This document shows positions 27,556 to 38,240 of a stretch of 64,000 nucleotides of DNA, piece after piece (within the stretch, counting starts at the first letter, position 1; each line of letters starts with the position of its first letter). The translations under genes and the position numbers were made by a program. Source of the stretch: Vibrio superstes (GTDB lineage Bacteria > Pseudomonadota > Gammaproteobacteria > Enterobacterales > Vibrionaceae); contig NZ_BCUR01000004.1 in assembly GCF_003569005.1 (NCBI RefSeq), positions 248,001-312,000 on the forward strand, given 5' to 3'. Under the pieces are notes generated by a model, which saw nothing but the letters and a program-made list of their open reading frames with translations, searched no databases and was not told the origin of the DNA.

Positions 27556-27948
27556 TTGAGCCTATCGTATACCTTAGTGGTCAGTGGGGAGGTTTATGGT
27601 GAGCAATCTAGTTTAAATGCTTACCAATTTGCTGAAGCACTGATAAAAAAGGGACACCGTTTAGTAAGTGTGTTCTTTTATCAACAAGGAGTAACGAACG
27701 GCAATGGCCTAACCGTTCCGGCGAACGATGAGTTTGATCTAGTTTCTGCCTGGCAGCAGTTGGCTGCTGAACATGGTGTGCTATTGCAAACCTGTGTAGC
27801 CGCGGCATTGCGAAGAGGCATTGTCGGCAAGGAAGAATCTGAGCAACATCAGCTTGCACAGTCAAATCTTGCGGATGGCTTTGAACAATCGGGTCTAGGT
27901 AGTTTGGCTGAGGCTTTATTGACTCAGGATAGGGTAGTGCAGTTTTGA
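27556..27948 (+). CDS. tusD: Sulfurtransferase TusD
   Basis: Subunit of TusBCD, which relays sulfur from TusA to TusE for 2-thiouridine in tRNA wobble positions. The 130-residue DsrE-fold protein has the active Cys in '[16 protein letters not shown]' (about residue 77). It begins with TTG one base after yheO and overlaps tusC by four bases; no ATG near the N terminus preserves the first beta strand '[12 protein letters not shown]'. Confidence 0.93.
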   Translation: MSLSYTLVVSGEVYGEQSSLNAYQFAEALIKKGHRLVSVFFYQQGVTNGNGLTVPANDEFDLVSAWQQLAAEHGVLLQTCVAAALRRGIVGKEESEQHQLAQSNLADGFEQSGLGSLAEALLTQDRVVQF

Positions 27949-28301
27949 AAAAGATTACCTTTGTATTCACTAGCACCCCGCACAGTACAGCGCATGGTCG
28001 AGAAGGCCTAGATGCGATTTTCGCAACGTCTGCTTACAGTGAGAACCTACAACTGGTCTTTGCTGGGGATGGGGTGAGTCAACTATTAAAACAGCAACAG
28101 CCACAATCTATCCTTAGCCGAGATTACATCTCTGCATTTCGTTTGCTGGATCTCTATGAAGTCGAAGAGGTTTATGTGTGCAGCGAAAGCCTGAATGAAT
28201 TAGGCTTTACTCAGCAAGAACTGTTCTTGGATGCAGAGCTTCTAGATAGCGAAGGGATAGCACACAAGCTTGCCACTTCAGATGTCGTACTAAGGTTTTA
28301 G
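27945..28301 (+). CDS. tusC: Sulfurtransferase complex subunit TusC
   Basis: DsrF-like 118-residue partner of TusD and TusB in the hexameric tRNA thiolation relay. '[28 protein letters not shown]' and '[11 protein letters not shown]' are typical. It starts with TTG overlapping the tusD stop (TTGA), another weak start that relies on coupling. Confidence 0.92.
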   Translation: MKKITFVFTSTPHSTAHGREGLDAIFATSAYSENLQLVFAGDGVSQLLKQQQPQSILSRDYISAFRLLDLYEVEEVYVCSESLNELGFTQQELFLDAELLDSEGIAHKLATSDVVLRF

Positions 28302-28303
28302 TC

Positions 28304-28576
28304 ATGCTTCATATTGTTTCTCGTTTACACAGCCTAGAGACTCTATCTCGCTATGTTTCAGCCAAGGACACCTTGTTATTGGTGGAAGAAGCGGTGTACG
28401 CAACGAACCCTAAACACAAAAAACACGCACTATTACCCTCTATTGAGGTTAAAGCGCTTCAGCCTGACATCATAGCTCGAGGTTTAGAGAGTGTAGGTGC
28501 TTCGCATATCGAAGCGGTCGACTTTCCAGGATTTGTGGATCTCACCGCCGAACACAGCAAATCCATTACTTGGTAA
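28304..28576 (+). CDS. tusB: Sulfurtransferase complex subunit TusB
   Basis: DsrH-like 90-residue third subunit of TusBCD, with 'MLHIVSRLHSLETLSRYVSAKDTLLLVEEAVYA' and the C-terminal 'VDLTAEHSKSITW'. It closes the tus run and is separated from rpsL by the 189-base str promoter region. The yheO-tusDCB-rpsL order is the conserved gammaproteobacterial one. Confidence 0.92.
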   Translation: MLHIVSRLHSLETLSRYVSAKDTLLLVEEAVYATNPKHKKHALLPSIEVKALQPDIIARGLESVGASHIEAVDFPGFVDLTAEHSKSITW

Positions 28577-28600
28577 GCACTTTTCTGCGTGTTTATGTCC

Positions 28601-28649
28601 GATCTAGGCACGATCTGATAAGGATCTGCCTGCTGGTTAAAAAAGATCT
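28601..28649. repeat. Four phased GATCT sites upstream of the str promoter
   Basis: GATCT begins at 28601, 28612, 28623 and 28645, so all spacings are multiples of 11 bp (11, 11, 22). The last lies 10 bases before the -35 element. GATC is the Dam methylation site. The array may be a phased binding site for an activator or a methylation-sensitive region; no known consensus is claimed. Confidence 0.75.
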
Positions 28650-28658
28650 GTATATTTC

Positions 28659-28687
28659 TTGACACCCCCCCCATCCCCGAATAGAAT
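28659..28687 (+). promoter_or_regulatory. str operon promoter (sigma-70)
   Basis: TTGACA (28659-28664) and TAGAAT (28682-28687) are exactly 17 bases apart. The spacer begins with ACCCCCCCC-like sequence, a run of eight C (28665-28672). The GC-rich discriminator CGCGTCCC follows the -10, as expected for a stringently controlled promoter. Confidence 0.85.
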
Positions 28688-28762
28688 TTCGCGTCCCTAA
28701 TTGCACTAGTGTGATAGGGCTTAGATTTTTCACAAAGCTTACTTTAAGTAATCAGGAGCTAG

Positions 28763-29140
<378 letters not shown>

Positions 29141-29237
29141 TGGATTCCGTTAAGTAAGGCCAAACACTAAATTAAATTTTAATTTTGAAGAAACTGTAAA
29201 GTTTTGGATAACCTGAAGAAGACAACGGAGAATTCCT

Positions 29238-29708
29238 ATGCCACGTCGTCGCGTTATTGGTCAGCGTAAGATCCTTCCAGATCCTAAGTTCAAATCTGAA
29301 CTGCTGGCAAAATTCGTTAACATCCTTATGGTTGACGGAAAGAAATCTACTGCAGAGAAAATTGTTTACACTGCACTAGAAACTATGGCTGAGAAGTCTG
29401 GTAAAGACCACTTAGCTGTATTTGAAGAAGCTCTTGAAAATGTTCGCCCAGCGGTAGAAGTTAAATCTCGCCGTGTAGGTGGTTCAACTTACCAAGTACC
29501 TGTAGAAGTTCGTCCGGTTCGCCGTAACGCTCTTGCTATGCGTTGGTTGGTTGAAGCTGCGCGTAAGCGTGGTGAAAAATCTATGGCTCAACGCCTAGCT
29601 GCTGAAATGCTAGACGCGTCTGAGAACAAAGGTACTGCGGTTAAGAAACGTGAAGACGTTCACCGCATGGCTGACGCTAACAAAGCGTTCGCACACTACC
29701 GCTGGTAA
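29238..29708 (+). CDS. rpsG: Ribosomal protein S7
   Basis: Nucleates assembly of the 30S head by binding the 3' major domain of 16S rRNA (156 residues; '[28 protein letters not shown]'). In E. coli S7 represses the str operon by binding the rpsL-rpsG intercistronic RNA; the 97-base gap here is about the same size, so the control may be kept, although I did not model its fold. Confidence 0.99.
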   Translation: MPRRRVIGQRKILPDPKFKSELLAKFVNILMVDGKKSTAEKIVYTALETMAEKSGKDHLAVFEEALENVRPAVEVKSRRVGGSTYQVPVEVRPVRRNALAMRWLVEAARKRGEKSMAQRLAAEMLDASENKGTAVKKREDVHRMADANKAFAHYRW

Positions 29709-29728
29709 TCCCTCGGTAATACCTTTAG

Positions 29729-29780
29729 TGCAGCGAGCTTTGCTCGCTGCATTTCTCTATTTTTCAGAAAGGAAAAATAG
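29729..29780 (+). other. Two strong hairpins between rpsG and fusA
   Basis: TGCAGCGAGC (29729-29738), loop TTT, GCTCGCTGCA (29742-29751) forms a perfect 10-bp stem, with only a loose T-rich tail. A second perfect 9-bp stem follows: CTATTTTTC (29757-29765) and GAAAAATAG (29772-29780). They may act as an attenuator or RNA processing signal reducing or separating fusA from rpsLG expression. Confidence 0.65.
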
Positions 29781-29844
29781 GGTCTATTCATATTTTTAAA
29801 GTTCTTTTTAAAATATTAATAGTCCCTAATAAGAGGATACAATC

Positions 29845-31938
29845 GTGGCTCGTAAAACTCCTATTGAGCACTACCGTAATATCGGTATCGTGGCTCACGT
29901 AGATGCAGGTAAAACAACCACAAGTGAGCGTATTCTATTCTATACCGGTCTCTCCCATAAAATTGGTGAGGTTCATGACGGCGCAGCAATCATGGACTGG
30001 ATGGAGCAAGAGCAAGAGCGTGGTATTACTATCACATCTGCGGCTACCACCACCTTTTGGCGCGGTATGGAAGCTCAATTCCCAGATCATCGCATCAACA
30101 TCATTGATACCCCAGGACACGTTGACTTCACTATCGAAGTAGAGCGCTCATTGCGCGTACTTGATGGCGCAGTAGTGGTATTCTGTGGCGCGTCTGGTGT
30201 TGAGCCTCAATCTGAAACCGTTTGGCGTCAAGCTGATAAATACGGTGTTCCTCGTCTAGTGTTCGTTAACAAAATGGATCGCACGGGTGCAGATTTCTTA
30301 CGTGTTGTCGATCAAATTGAAGAGCGTCTTGGCGCTACTCCAATTCCAATCCAACTAAACGTAGGTACGGAAGAAGAGTTTGCTGGCGTTGTTGACCTTA
30401 TCAAGATGAAGCGCATCAGCTGGAATGAAGCTGATCAAGGGATGTCTTTCTCTTATGAAGAAGTCCCGGCTGACATGCTTGAAAGTGCTGAAGAGTGGCG
30501 CACTAACTTGGTTGAGGCAGCAGCTGAAGCCAATGAAGAGTTAATGGACAAGTACCTTGAAGAGGGTGAACTAAGCGAAGCTGAGATCAAGCAAGGTCTA
30601 CGCATTCGTACCCTTAACAATGAAATCGTATTGGCAACGTGCGGAAGTGCTTTCAAAAACAAGGGTGTTCAAGCTGTACTTGATGCTGTTGTTGACTTCC
30701 TACCATCTCCAGTCGATGTTCCTGCGATTCAAGGCGTAGACGAGAACGAAAAAGAAGTTGAGCGTCATGCCGACGACAAAGAACCGTTTTCAGCACTAGC
30801 ATTTAAGATTGCGACAGACCCGTTTGTAGGTACGTTGAGTTTTGTGCGTGTCTACTCTGGTGTTGTCAAAACCGCAGATACGGTCTACAACTCAGTAAAA
30901 CAGAAAAAAGAACGTCTTGGTCGTATTATGCAAATGCACTCGAACAAGCGTGAAGAAGTAAAAGAAGTACGAGCAGGCGATATCGCTGCTGTAATCGGTC
31001 TTAAAGACGTAACCACAGGTGATACCTTGTGCGATATGAACCACAAAGTGATTCTAGAGCGCATGGAGTTCCCAGATCCAGTTATTCAGATTGTGGTTGA
31101 GCCAAGATCTCAAGCAGACCAAGATAAGATGGCCATTGCTTTAGAGAAACTTGCTGCGGAAGACCCTTCTTTCCACGTGGAAATGGACGAAGAAACAGGT
31201 CAGACACTGATCTCTGGTATGGGTGAACTTCACCTTGATATCATCGTCGACCGTATGAAGCGTGAATTCAATGTTGGCTGTAATGTAGGTAACCCTCAAG
31301 TGGCTTACCGTGAAGCGATTCGTGGTACAACTGAGATTGAAGGTAAATTTATTCGCCAAGGTGAGCGTAACCAATACGGTCACGTATGGCTTAAACTTGA
31401 GCCGTCTGAACCCGGCGAAGGTTTTGTTTTTGAAAACGATATTGTGGATGGTGTGGTTCCAAGTGAATACATCAATTCGGTATCGAAAGGTATCGAAGAA
31501 CAAATGATCAATGGTGTGCTTGCTGGCTATCCTATGCAGGATGTCAAAGCGACTTTGTTCGATGGTTCTTACCACGATGTTGACTCAAGTGAGATAGCGT
31601 TTAGAATCGCTGCCTCAATGGCGTTCAGGGATGGTGCTCTTAAGGCACAACCAGTTCTCCTTGAACCAATGATGAAAGTTGAAGTAACTACTCCAGAAGA
31701 CTGGATGGGTAGTGTAGTGGGTGACCTAAACCGTCGCCGCGGCATTATTGAAGGCATGGAAGATGGTACTGCAGGACTCAAAGTAGTCCGTGCGCAGGTT
31801 CCACTGTCTGTCATGTTTGGTTATTCAACTGACTTGCGTTCGGCGACACAAGGCCGTGCTTCTTACTCTATGGAGTTTAGTGAGTACGCTGAAGTGCCGA
31901 AGAATGTGGCTGATGCTATTATTGCCGAGCGTGGTTAA
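29845..31938 (+). CDS. fusA: Elongation factor G, with an altered domain IV loop
   Basis: Ribosomal translocase GTPase (697 residues), GTG start with GAGG upstream. G motifs are intact: '[12 protein letters not shown]' (P-loop), 'RGITITSAA' (switch I), 'DTPGHVDF' (switch II), 'NKMD' and 'GSAFKNKG'; domain V has '[15 protein letters not shown]'. Odd points: the domain IV tip, almost always Gln-Ser-Gly-Gly-Arg-Gly-Gln-Tyr-Gly in bacteria, reads QGERNQYG at residues 505-512, one residue shorter; nearby '[12 protein letters not shown]' differs from the usual GKPQVAYRETI. The gene contains AGA, AGG and CGA arginine codons not seen in adjacent tuf. Vibrios often have a second EF-G gene elsewhere, which may matter here. 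Confidence 0.95.
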   Translation: MARKTPIEHYRNIGIVAHVDAGKTTTSERILFYTGLSHKIGEVHDGAAIMDWMEQEQERGITITSAATTTFWRGMEAQFPDHRINIIDTPGHVDFTIEVERSLRVLDGAVVVFCGASGVEPQSETVWRQADKYGVPRLVFVNKMDRTGADFLRVVDQIEERLGATPIPIQLNVGTEEEFAGVVDLIKMKRISWNEADQGMSFSYEEVPADMLESAEEWRTNLVEAAAEANEELMDKYLEEGELSEAEIKQGLRIRTLNNEIVLATCGSAFKNKGVQAVLDAVVDFLPSPVDVPAIQGVDENEKEVERHADDKEPFSALAFKIATDPFVGTLSFVRVYSGVVKTADTVYNSVKQKKERLGRIMQMHSNKREEVKEVRAGDIAAVIGLKDVTTGDTLCDMNHKVILERMEFPDPVIQIVVEPRSQADQDKMAIALEKLAAEDPSFHVEMDEETGQTLISGMGELHLDIIVDRMKREFNVGCNVGNPQVAYREAIRGTTEIEGKFIRQGERNQYGHVWLKLEPSEPGEGFVFENDIVDGVVPSEYINSVSKGIEEQMINGVLAGYPMQDVKATLFDGSYHDVDSSEIAFRIAASMAFRDGALKAQPVLLEPMMKVEVTTPEDWMGSVVGDLNRRRGIIEGMEDGTAGLKVVRAQVPLSVMFGYSTDLRSATQGRASYSMEFSEYAEVPKNVADAIIAERG

Positions 31939-31941
31939 TAG

Positions 31942-31990
31942 TTTAGGCGTTGTATAGACCTGATGAAATTTTCAGATCAGCACGCCTAAA
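31942..31990 (+). other. Long-range stem in the fusA-tuf gap
   Basis: TTTAGGCGT (31942-31950) pairs perfectly with ACGCCTAAA (31982-31990), enclosing a smaller CTGAT/ATCAG hairpin. No T-tract follows, so it is more likely an RNA stability or processing element than a terminator. Confidence 0.5.
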
Positions 31991-31992
31991 TA

Positions 31993-32021
31993 TTGCGCTA
32001 AAGGCGTTTGATGCTTAAAAT
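31993..32021 (+). promoter_or_regulatory. Candidate internal promoter for tuf
   Basis: TTGCGC (31993-31998), 17 bases, TAAAAT (32016-32021), about 67 bases ahead of the tuf GTG. Separate transcription would let EF-Tu exceed EF-G. Sequence match only. Confidence 0.4.
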
Positions 32022-32087
32022 AGCAAATTCTGGCGCGCCTCGACTATGTCTGGTCGCGGCGAATCATAACTAGGAAGGAACACGATC

Positions 32088-33272
32088 GTGTCTAAAGAAA
32101 AATTTGAACGTACGAAACCGCACGTAAACGTTGGTACTATCGGCCACGTTGACCACGGTAAAACAACTCTAACTGCAGCTATCTGTACTACTCTTTCAAA
32201 AGTATACGGTGGTGAAGCTAAAGATTTCGCATCTATCGATAATGCTCCTGAAGAGCGTGAGCGCGGTATCACAATCGCTACTTCTCACGTTGAGTACGAT
32301 ACTCCTGATCGTCACTACGCACACGTAGACTGTCCTGGACACGCCGATTATGTTAAAAACATGATCACTGGTGCTGCTCAAATGGACGGCGGTATCCTAG
32401 TTGTTGCTGCGACTGATGGCCCTATGCCTCAAACTCGTGAGCACATCCTACTTGGTCGTCAGGTTGGTATCCCTTACATCATCGTATTCATGAACAAATG
32501 TGACATGGTTGATGACGAAGAACTACTTGAGCTAGTAGAAATGGAAGTTCGTGAACTTCTTTCTGAGTACGATTACCCAGGTGATGATCTACCAGTAATC
32601 CAAGGTTCTGCTCTTGGCGCTCTAAACGGCGAGAAAGAGTGGGAAGACAAGATTGTTGAGCTTGCAGAAGCACTAGATTCTTACATTCCACTTCCAGAGC
32701 GTGCTGTTGACCAACCGTTCCTACTTCCTATTGAAGATGTATTCTCAATTCAAGGTCGTGGTACTGTTGTAACTGGTCGTATCGAGCGCGGTATCCTACG
32801 CGTAGGTGACGAAGTAGAAATCGTTGGTATCAAAGAAACTACTCTTACTACTTGTACTGGTGTTGAAATGTTCCGTAAGCTGCTTGACGAAGGTCGTGCA
32901 GGTGAGAACGTTGGTGCACTTCTACGTGGTACTAAGCGTGATGACGTTGAACGTGGCCAAGTACTTGCTGCTAAAGGTTCTATCAACCCACACACTAAGT
33001 TTGAGTCTGAAGTATACGTACTTTCTAAAGACGAAGGCGGCCGTCACACTCCTTTCTTCAAGGGTTACCGTCCACAGTTCTACTTCCGTACAACTGACGT
33101 AACAGGCGACATCACTCTACCTGAAGGCGTAGAGATGGTAATGCCAGGTGACAACGTTCAAATGACTGTTGAGCTAATCGCTCCAATCGCAATGGACGAA
33201 GGTCTACGTTTCGCAATCCGCGAAGGTGGCCGTACTGTAGGTGCTGGTGTTGTTGCTAAGATCTTTGACTAA
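32088..33272 (+). CDS. tuf: Elongation factor Tu
   Basis: GTPase delivering aminoacyl-tRNA to the A site (394 residues). GTG start with AAGGAA upstream. All motifs are standard: '[10 protein letters not shown]', '[12 protein letters not shown]', 'DCPGHADY', 'NKCD' and 'GSALG'. Codon use is extremely biased (arginine almost only CGT), as expected for the most abundant protein. Vibrio usually carries two tuf copies; only this one is in the window. Confidence 0.99.
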   Translation: MSKEKFERTKPHVNVGTIGHVDHGKTTLTAAICTTLSKVYGGEAKDFASIDNAPEERERGITIATSHVEYDTPDRHYAHVDCPGHADYVKNMITGAAQMDGGILVVAATDGPMPQTREHILLGRQVGIPYIIVFMNKCDMVDDEELLELVEMEVRELLSEYDYPGDDLPVIQGSALGALNGEKEWEDKIVELAEALDSYIPLPERAVDQPFLLPIEDVFSIQGRGTVVTGRIERGILRVGDEVEIVGIKETTLTTCTGVEMFRKLLDEGRAGENVGALLRGTKRDDVERGQVLAAKGSINPHTKFESEVYVLSKDEGGRHTPFFKGYRPQFYFRTTDVTGDITLPEGVEMVMPGDNVQMTVELIAPIAMDEGLRFAIREGGRTVGAGVVAKIFD

Positions 33273-33321
33273 TATTTAGTTAAAATCTTGCGATACTCTT
33301 CCTCGGAAGAAACCGCATTTG

Positions 33322-33348
33322 AAAAGGGAAGCTTCGGCTTCCCTTTTT
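33322..33348 (+). terminator. Rho-independent terminator of the str operon
   Basis: AAAAGGGAAGC (33322-33332), UUCG-type tetraloop TTCG, GCTTCCCTTTTT (33337-33348). Strong stem with a stable tetraloop and T5. Confidence 0.95.
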
Positions 33349-33354
33349 GTATTT

Positions 33355-33436
33355 AATAGCAGCGAGCTTTTAGCCGTTAGCTGCAAGGTTGATATCCCCC
33401 CTAAAGGCTTGAAGCTACCAGCTTGTAGCTGATCCT
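33355..33436. other. AGCT-rich intergenic stretch after tuf
   Basis: Between the str terminator and the S10 promoter the sequence is full of AGCT/TAGC words, including the hairpin AGCTAC (33413-33418) / GTAGCT (33425-33430). It looks like the AGCT-rich intergenic repeats I recall from Vibrio genomes, but only one copy is in the window. No coding potential seen. Confidence 0.35.
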
Positions 33437-33458
33437 CCGATTATTTTTCACACACCCC

Positions 33459-33486
33459 TTGCATACCCTTCTGCGATCTGTATAAT
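33459..33486 (+). promoter_or_regulatory. S10 operon promoter (sigma-70)
   Basis: TTGCAT (33459-33464) and a perfect TATAAT (33481-33486) spaced 16 bases, followed by a GC-rich discriminator (GCCTCCC). It is about 260 bases before rpsJ. Confidence 0.8.
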
Positions 33487-33492
33487 GCCTCC

Positions 33493-34061
<569 letters not shown>

Positions 34062-34074
34062 GGGAGTTAGAATA

Positions 34075-34704
34075 ATGATTGGTCTAGTCGGACGTAAAGT
34101 GGGTATGACCCGCGTATTTACCGAAGAAGGCGTTTCTATCCCAGTAACTGTAGTGGAAGTAGAAAATAACCGTGTATCACAAGTTCGTACTCTTGATACT
34201 GATGGTTACTCTGCAATCCAGATTACAGCTGGTGCTAAGAAAGCTAGCCGCGTAAACAAAGCTGAAGCAGGTCACTTTGCTAAAGCTGGCGTTGAAGCAG
34301 GTCGCGGTCTTTGGGAATTCCGTTTGGAAAACGGTGAAGAGTTTGAAATTGGCGCTGAGCTAAATGTAGAACTTTTCAACGAAGTTAAAAAAGTAGACGT
34401 TACTGGTACATCTAAAGGTAAAGGCTTCCAAGGCGCTATCAAGCGTTGGAACTTCTCTACTCAAGATATGACTCACGGTAACTCCTTGTCTCACCGTGCA
34501 CCGGGTTCAATTGGCCAATGCCAAACTCCAGGTCGCGTATTTAAAGGCAAGAAAATGGCTGGTCACATGGGTGCTGAGCGTGTAACGACTCAAAACCTAG
34601 AGATCGTACGTGTTGACGCTGAACGCAATCTGCTTCTTATTAAAGGTGCAGTACCGGGTTCAATCGGCGGCAACGTTATCGTAAAACCAGCTGTTAAAGC
34701 ATAA
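34075..34704 (+). CDS. rplC: Ribosomal protein L3
   Basis: Early-assembling 50S protein near the peptidyl transferase centre (209 residues). Typical segments: '[19 protein letters not shown]', '[17 protein letters not shown]' and '[19 protein letters not shown]'. Thirteen bases after rpsJ, with GGGAG upstream. Confidence 0.99.
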   Translation: MIGLVGRKVGMTRVFTEEGVSIPVTVVEVENNRVSQVRTLDTDGYSAIQITAGAKKASRVNKAEAGHFAKAGVEAGRGLWEFRLENGEEFEIGAELNVELFNEVKKVDVTGTSKGKGFQGAIKRWNFSTQDMTHGNSLSHRAPGSIGQCQTPGRVFKGKKMAGHMGAERVTTQNLEIVRVDAERNLLLIKGAVPGSIGGNVIVKPAVKA

Positions 34705-34720
34705 CGTCTAGGAGTAAGTA

Positions 34721-35323
34721 ATGGAATTGATGGTTAAAGGTGCTGATGCACTAACTGTTTCCGAGACTACTTTCGGACGTGACTTCAACGAAGCTCTTGT
34801 ACACCAAGTAGTTGTTGCTTATGCAGCAGGTGCTCGTCAAGGTACTCGTGCTCAAAAGACTCGTTCTGAAGTATCTGGCGGTGGCGCTAAGCCATGGCGT
34901 CAAAAAGGTACTGGCCGTGCACGTGCTGGTACAATTCGTAGCCCAATCTGGCGATCAGGTGGTGTTACTTTTGCTGCGAAACCTCAGGATCACAGCCAAA
35001 AAGTAAACAAAAAAATGTATCGCGGTGCTATGAAAAGCATTCTTTCTGAGCTTGTTCGTCAAGAACGCCTAGTTGTTGTAGACAACTTCTCAGTAGAAGC
35101 ACCAAAAACTAAAGAGCTGCTAGCTAAGCTTAATGAACTTGAGCTTAACGATGTTCTGATCGTAACTGGCGAAGTAGATGAAAATCTATTCTTAGCTGCT
35201 CGTAACCTATACAAAGTTGACGCACGTGACGTTGCTGGCATTGATCCAGTAAGTCTAATCGCGTTTGACAAGGTTCTAATAACTGCTGACGCAGTTAAGC
35301 AAGTTGAGGAGATGCTGGCATGA
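34721..35323 (+). CDS. rplD: Ribosomal protein L4, S10 operon repressor
   Basis: 50S protein lining the exit tunnel constriction with L22 (200 residues). '[23 protein letters not shown]' is the tunnel loop where macrolide-resistance changes arise; it looks wild type. In enterics and, as far as known, Vibrio, free L4 represses this operon at the leader. Overlaps rplW by four bases. Confidence 0.99.
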   Translation: MELMVKGADALTVSETTFGRDFNEALVHQVVVAYAAGARQGTRAQKTRSEVSGGGAKPWRQKGTGRARAGTIRSPIWRSGGVTFAAKPQDHSQKVNKKMYRGAMKSILSELVRQERLVVVDNFSVEAPKTKELLAKLNELELNDVLIVTGEVDENLFLAARNLYKVDARDVAGIDPVSLIAFDKVLITADAVKQVEEMLA

Positions 35324-35622
35324 TCACTGAAGAGCGTCTACTAAAAGTTCTACGTGCTCCACATATCTCTGAAAAAGCAACTATGGCTGCAGAGAAAGCG
35401 AACACTATCGTTTTCAAAGTAGCAAAAGATGCAACTAAGAAAGAGATCAAAGCAGCTGTAGAAAAGCTATTTGAAGTTGAAGTTAAGTCTGTAAATACTC
35501 TTGTTCTTAAGGGTAAGACCAAACGTCAAGGTATGCGTGAAGGCCGTCGTTCAGACGTGAAAAAAGCTTACGTTACCTTGAAAGAAGGTCAAGATCTTGA
35601 CTTCGTTGGCGGCGCGGAATAA
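35320..35622 (+). CDS. rplW: Ribosomal protein L23
   Basis: 50S protein at the tunnel exit; docking site for trigger factor and SRP (100 residues, '[26 protein letters not shown]'). The exposed Glu that contacts trigger factor lies in the '[14 protein letters not shown]' strand region. Translationally coupled to rplD by ATGA. Confidence 0.98.
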   Translation: MITEERLLKVLRAPHISEKATMAAEKANTIVFKVAKDATKKEIKAAVEKLFEVEVKSVNTLVLKGKTKRQGMREGRRSDVKKAYVTLKEGQDLDFVGGAE

Positions 35623-35637
35623 CAGGAGTAGTTAAGA

Positions 35638-36462
35638 ATGGCTATTGTTAAATGTAAGCCGACTTCCCCTGGTCGTCGTCACGTAGTTAAAGTTGTTAAC
35701 ACTGACCTGCACAAGGGTAAGCCATACGCACCACTTCTAGAGAAAAACTCTAAGAACGGTGGTCGTAACAACAACGGTCGTATCACAGTACGTCACATCG
35801 GTGGTGGTCACAAACATCACTACCGTCTAGTTGACTTTAAACGTACTAAAGATGGCATTCCAGCGAAAGTTGAGCGTCTAGAATACGATCCAAACCGTAG
35901 CGCAAACATTGCTCTAGTTCTGTACGCAGACGGTGAGCGCCGCTACATTATCGCACCTAAAGGTATTTCAGCTGGTGATACAGTCCAGTCTGGTGTTGAT
36001 GCGCCAATCAAAGCAGGTAACACCCTGCCGATGCGTAACATCCCAGTTGGTTCAACTGTTCACTGTGTTGAGCTTAAGCCTGGTAAAGGTGCACAAATTG
36101 CTCGTTCTGCAGGTGCATACGCACAAATCATCGCTCGCGATGGTGCATATGTAACTGTACGCCTACGTTCTGGCGAGATGCGCAAAGTTCTTTCTGAAGG
36201 TCGTGCAACGATCGGTGAAGTTGGTAACTCTGAGCACATGCTACGTGAACTAGGTAAAGCTGGTGCTTCACGCTGGCGCGGCGTACGTCCAACCGTACGT
36301 GGTGTAGTAATGAACCCGGTAGATCACCCACACGGTGGTGGTGAAGGTCGTACATCTGGTGGCCGTCATCCAGTATCACCTTGGGGTCAGCCTACTAAAG
36401 GCTTTAAGACTCGTAAGAACAAGCGCACTGACAAGTACATCGTACGTCGTCGTAACAAGTAA
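35638..36462 (+). CDS. rplB: Ribosomal protein L2
   Basis: Largest primary rRNA-binding 50S protein, needed for subunit joining and peptidyl transfer (274 residues). The conserved C-terminal '[21 protein letters not shown]' contains the key histidine. Fifteen bases after rplW. Confidence 0.99.
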   Translation: MAIVKCKPTSPGRRHVVKVVNTDLHKGKPYAPLLEKNSKNGGRNNNGRITVRHIGGGHKHHYRLVDFKRTKDGIPAKVERLEYDPNRSANIALVLYADGERRYIIAPKGISAGDTVQSGVDAPIKAGNTLPMRNIPVGSTVHCVELKPGKGAQIARSAGAYAQIIARDGAYVTVRLRSGEMRKVLSEGRATIGEVGNSEHMLRELGKAGASRWRGVRPTVRGVVMNPVDHPHGGGEGRTSGGRHPVSPWGQPTKGFKTRKNKRTDKYIVRRRNK

Positions 36463-36469
36463 TCTATAA

Positions 36470-36760
<291 letters not shown>

Positions 36761-36770
36761 GGAGTAGATG

Positions 36771-37103
36771 ATGGAAGCTTTAGCTAAACATAACTTTGCT
36801 CGTATTTCTCCACAGAAAGCGCGCCTTGTAGCGGATCAAATCCGTGGCAAGAACGTTGATCAAGCACTAGAAATCCTAACTTTCAGCAACAAAAAAGCTG
36901 CTGAACTAGTTAAGAAAGTTCTTGAATCAGCTATCGCGAATGCTGAGCATAACGAAGGTGCAGATATCGACGATTTAAATGTCGCTAAAATCTTCGTAGA
37001 TGAAGGTCCTATCATGAAGCGTATTATGCCTCGTGCTAAAGGCCGTGCCGACCGTATCTTGAAGCGTTCTTGCCACATCACTGTTGTTGTTGCAGACGTT
37101 TAA
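36771..37103 (+). CDS. rplV: Ribosomal protein L22
   Basis: 50S protein whose beta-hairpin lines the exit tunnel and can confer macrolide resistance when altered (110 residues). The hairpin '[23 protein letters not shown]' is intact. Two adjacent ATG codons occur; the second (36771) is better spaced from GGAG and gives the E. coli length. Confidence 0.98.
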   Translation: MEALAKHNFARISPQKARLVADQIRGKNVDQALEILTFSNKKAAELVKKVLESAIANAEHNEGADIDDLNVAKIFVDEGPIMKRIMPRAKGRADRILKRSCHITVVVADV

Positions 37104-37119
37104 GACTAGGAGATAAGCA

Positions 37120-37818
37120 ATGGGTCAGAAAGTACATCCTAATGGTATTCGTCTTGGCATCGTTAAGCCTTGGAATGCTACATGGTTTGCTAACACCAAA
37201 GATTTCGCTGACAACCTAGACGGCGACTTCAAGGTACGTCAGTTCCTTACTAAGGAACTTTCAAAAGCGTCTCTTTCACGTATCGTTATCGAGCGTCCTG
37301 CTAAGAGCATTCGTGTGACTATTCACACTGCTCGTCCAGGCGTTGTGATCGGTAAGAAAGGCGAAGACGTTGAGAAGCTACGCGCAGCTGTAGCTAAAAT
37401 CGCAGGTGTACCAGCGCAGATTAACATCGCTGAAGTACGTAAGCCTGAGCTTGATGGTCAACTAGTAGCTGATAGCATCGCTTCTCAGCTAGAGCGTCGT
37501 GTTATGTTCCGTCGTGCTATGAAGCGCGCAGTTCAAAACGCAATGCGTCTAGGTGCCAAGGGTATCAAAGTAGAAGTAAGCGGCCGTCTTGGCGGTGCTG
37601 AAATCGCGCGTACTGAATGGTACCGTGAAGGCCGTGTGCCACTACATACCCTACGTGCTGACATCGATTACGCAACTTCTTCGGCTCACACCCAATACGG
37701 TGTGATCGGCATTAAAGTCTGGATCTTCAAAGGTGAAATCCTAGGCGGAATGCCAGCTGCAAATGCAGTAGAGCCAAAGGCTGACAAGCCTAAGAAGCAG
37801 CGTAAAGGCCGTAAGTAA
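37120..37818 (+). CDS. rpsC: Ribosomal protein S3
   Basis: 30S protein of the mRNA entry channel with helicase function (232 residues). The KH domain GxxG is in '[14 protein letters not shown]'; the C-terminal domain has '[31 protein letters not shown]'. Lys-rich tail. Confidence 0.99.
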   Translation: MGQKVHPNGIRLGIVKPWNATWFANTKDFADNLDGDFKVRQFLTKELSKASLSRIVIERPAKSIRVTIHTARPGVVIGKKGEDVEKLRAAVAKIAGVPAQINIAEVRKPELDGQLVADSIASQLERRVMFRRAMKRAVQNAMRLGAKGIKVEVSGRLGGAEIARTEWYREGRVPLHTLRADIDYATSSAHTQYGVIGIKVWIFKGEILGGMPAANAVEPKADKPKKQRKGRK

Positions 37819-37829
37819 GGAGTCGACAG

Positions 37830-38240
37830 ATGCTACAACCTAAACGTACTAAGTTCCGTAAGGTTCAGACAGGTCGTAACCGTGGCCTAGCTAAAGGTAC
37901 TGAAGTAAGCTTCGGCGAATTCGGTCTTAAAGCTGTTGGTCGTGGACGTATTACTGCTCGTCAAATCGAAGCGGCGCGTCGTGCAATGACACGTCATGTT
38001 AAACGTCAAGGTCAAATCTGGATTCGTATCTTCCCAGACAAACCGATTACTGAAAAACCTCTTGAAGTTCGTCAAGGTAAAGGTAAAGGTAACGTAGAGT
38101 ACTGGGTTGCTCAAATCCAACCTGGCAAGGTTATGTACGAAATGAATGGCGTACCTGAAGAGTTGGCACGTGAAGCGTTCCGCCTAGCGGCACGTAAACT
38201 GCCTATCAAAACAACATTTGTAACGAAGCAGGTGATGTAA
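37830..38240 (+). CDS. rplP: Ribosomal protein L16
   Basis: 50S protein that positions the A-site tRNA (136 residues, '[35 protein letters not shown]'; '[23 protein letters not shown]'). Its stop overlaps the rpmC start by one base. Confidence 0.99.
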   Translation: MLQPKRTKFRKVQTGRNRGLAKGTEVSFGEFGLKAVGRGRITARQIEAARRAMTRHVKRQGQIWIRIFPDKPITEKPLEVRQGKGKGNVEYWVAQIQPGKVMYEMNGVPEELAREAFRLAARKLPIKTTFVTKQVM

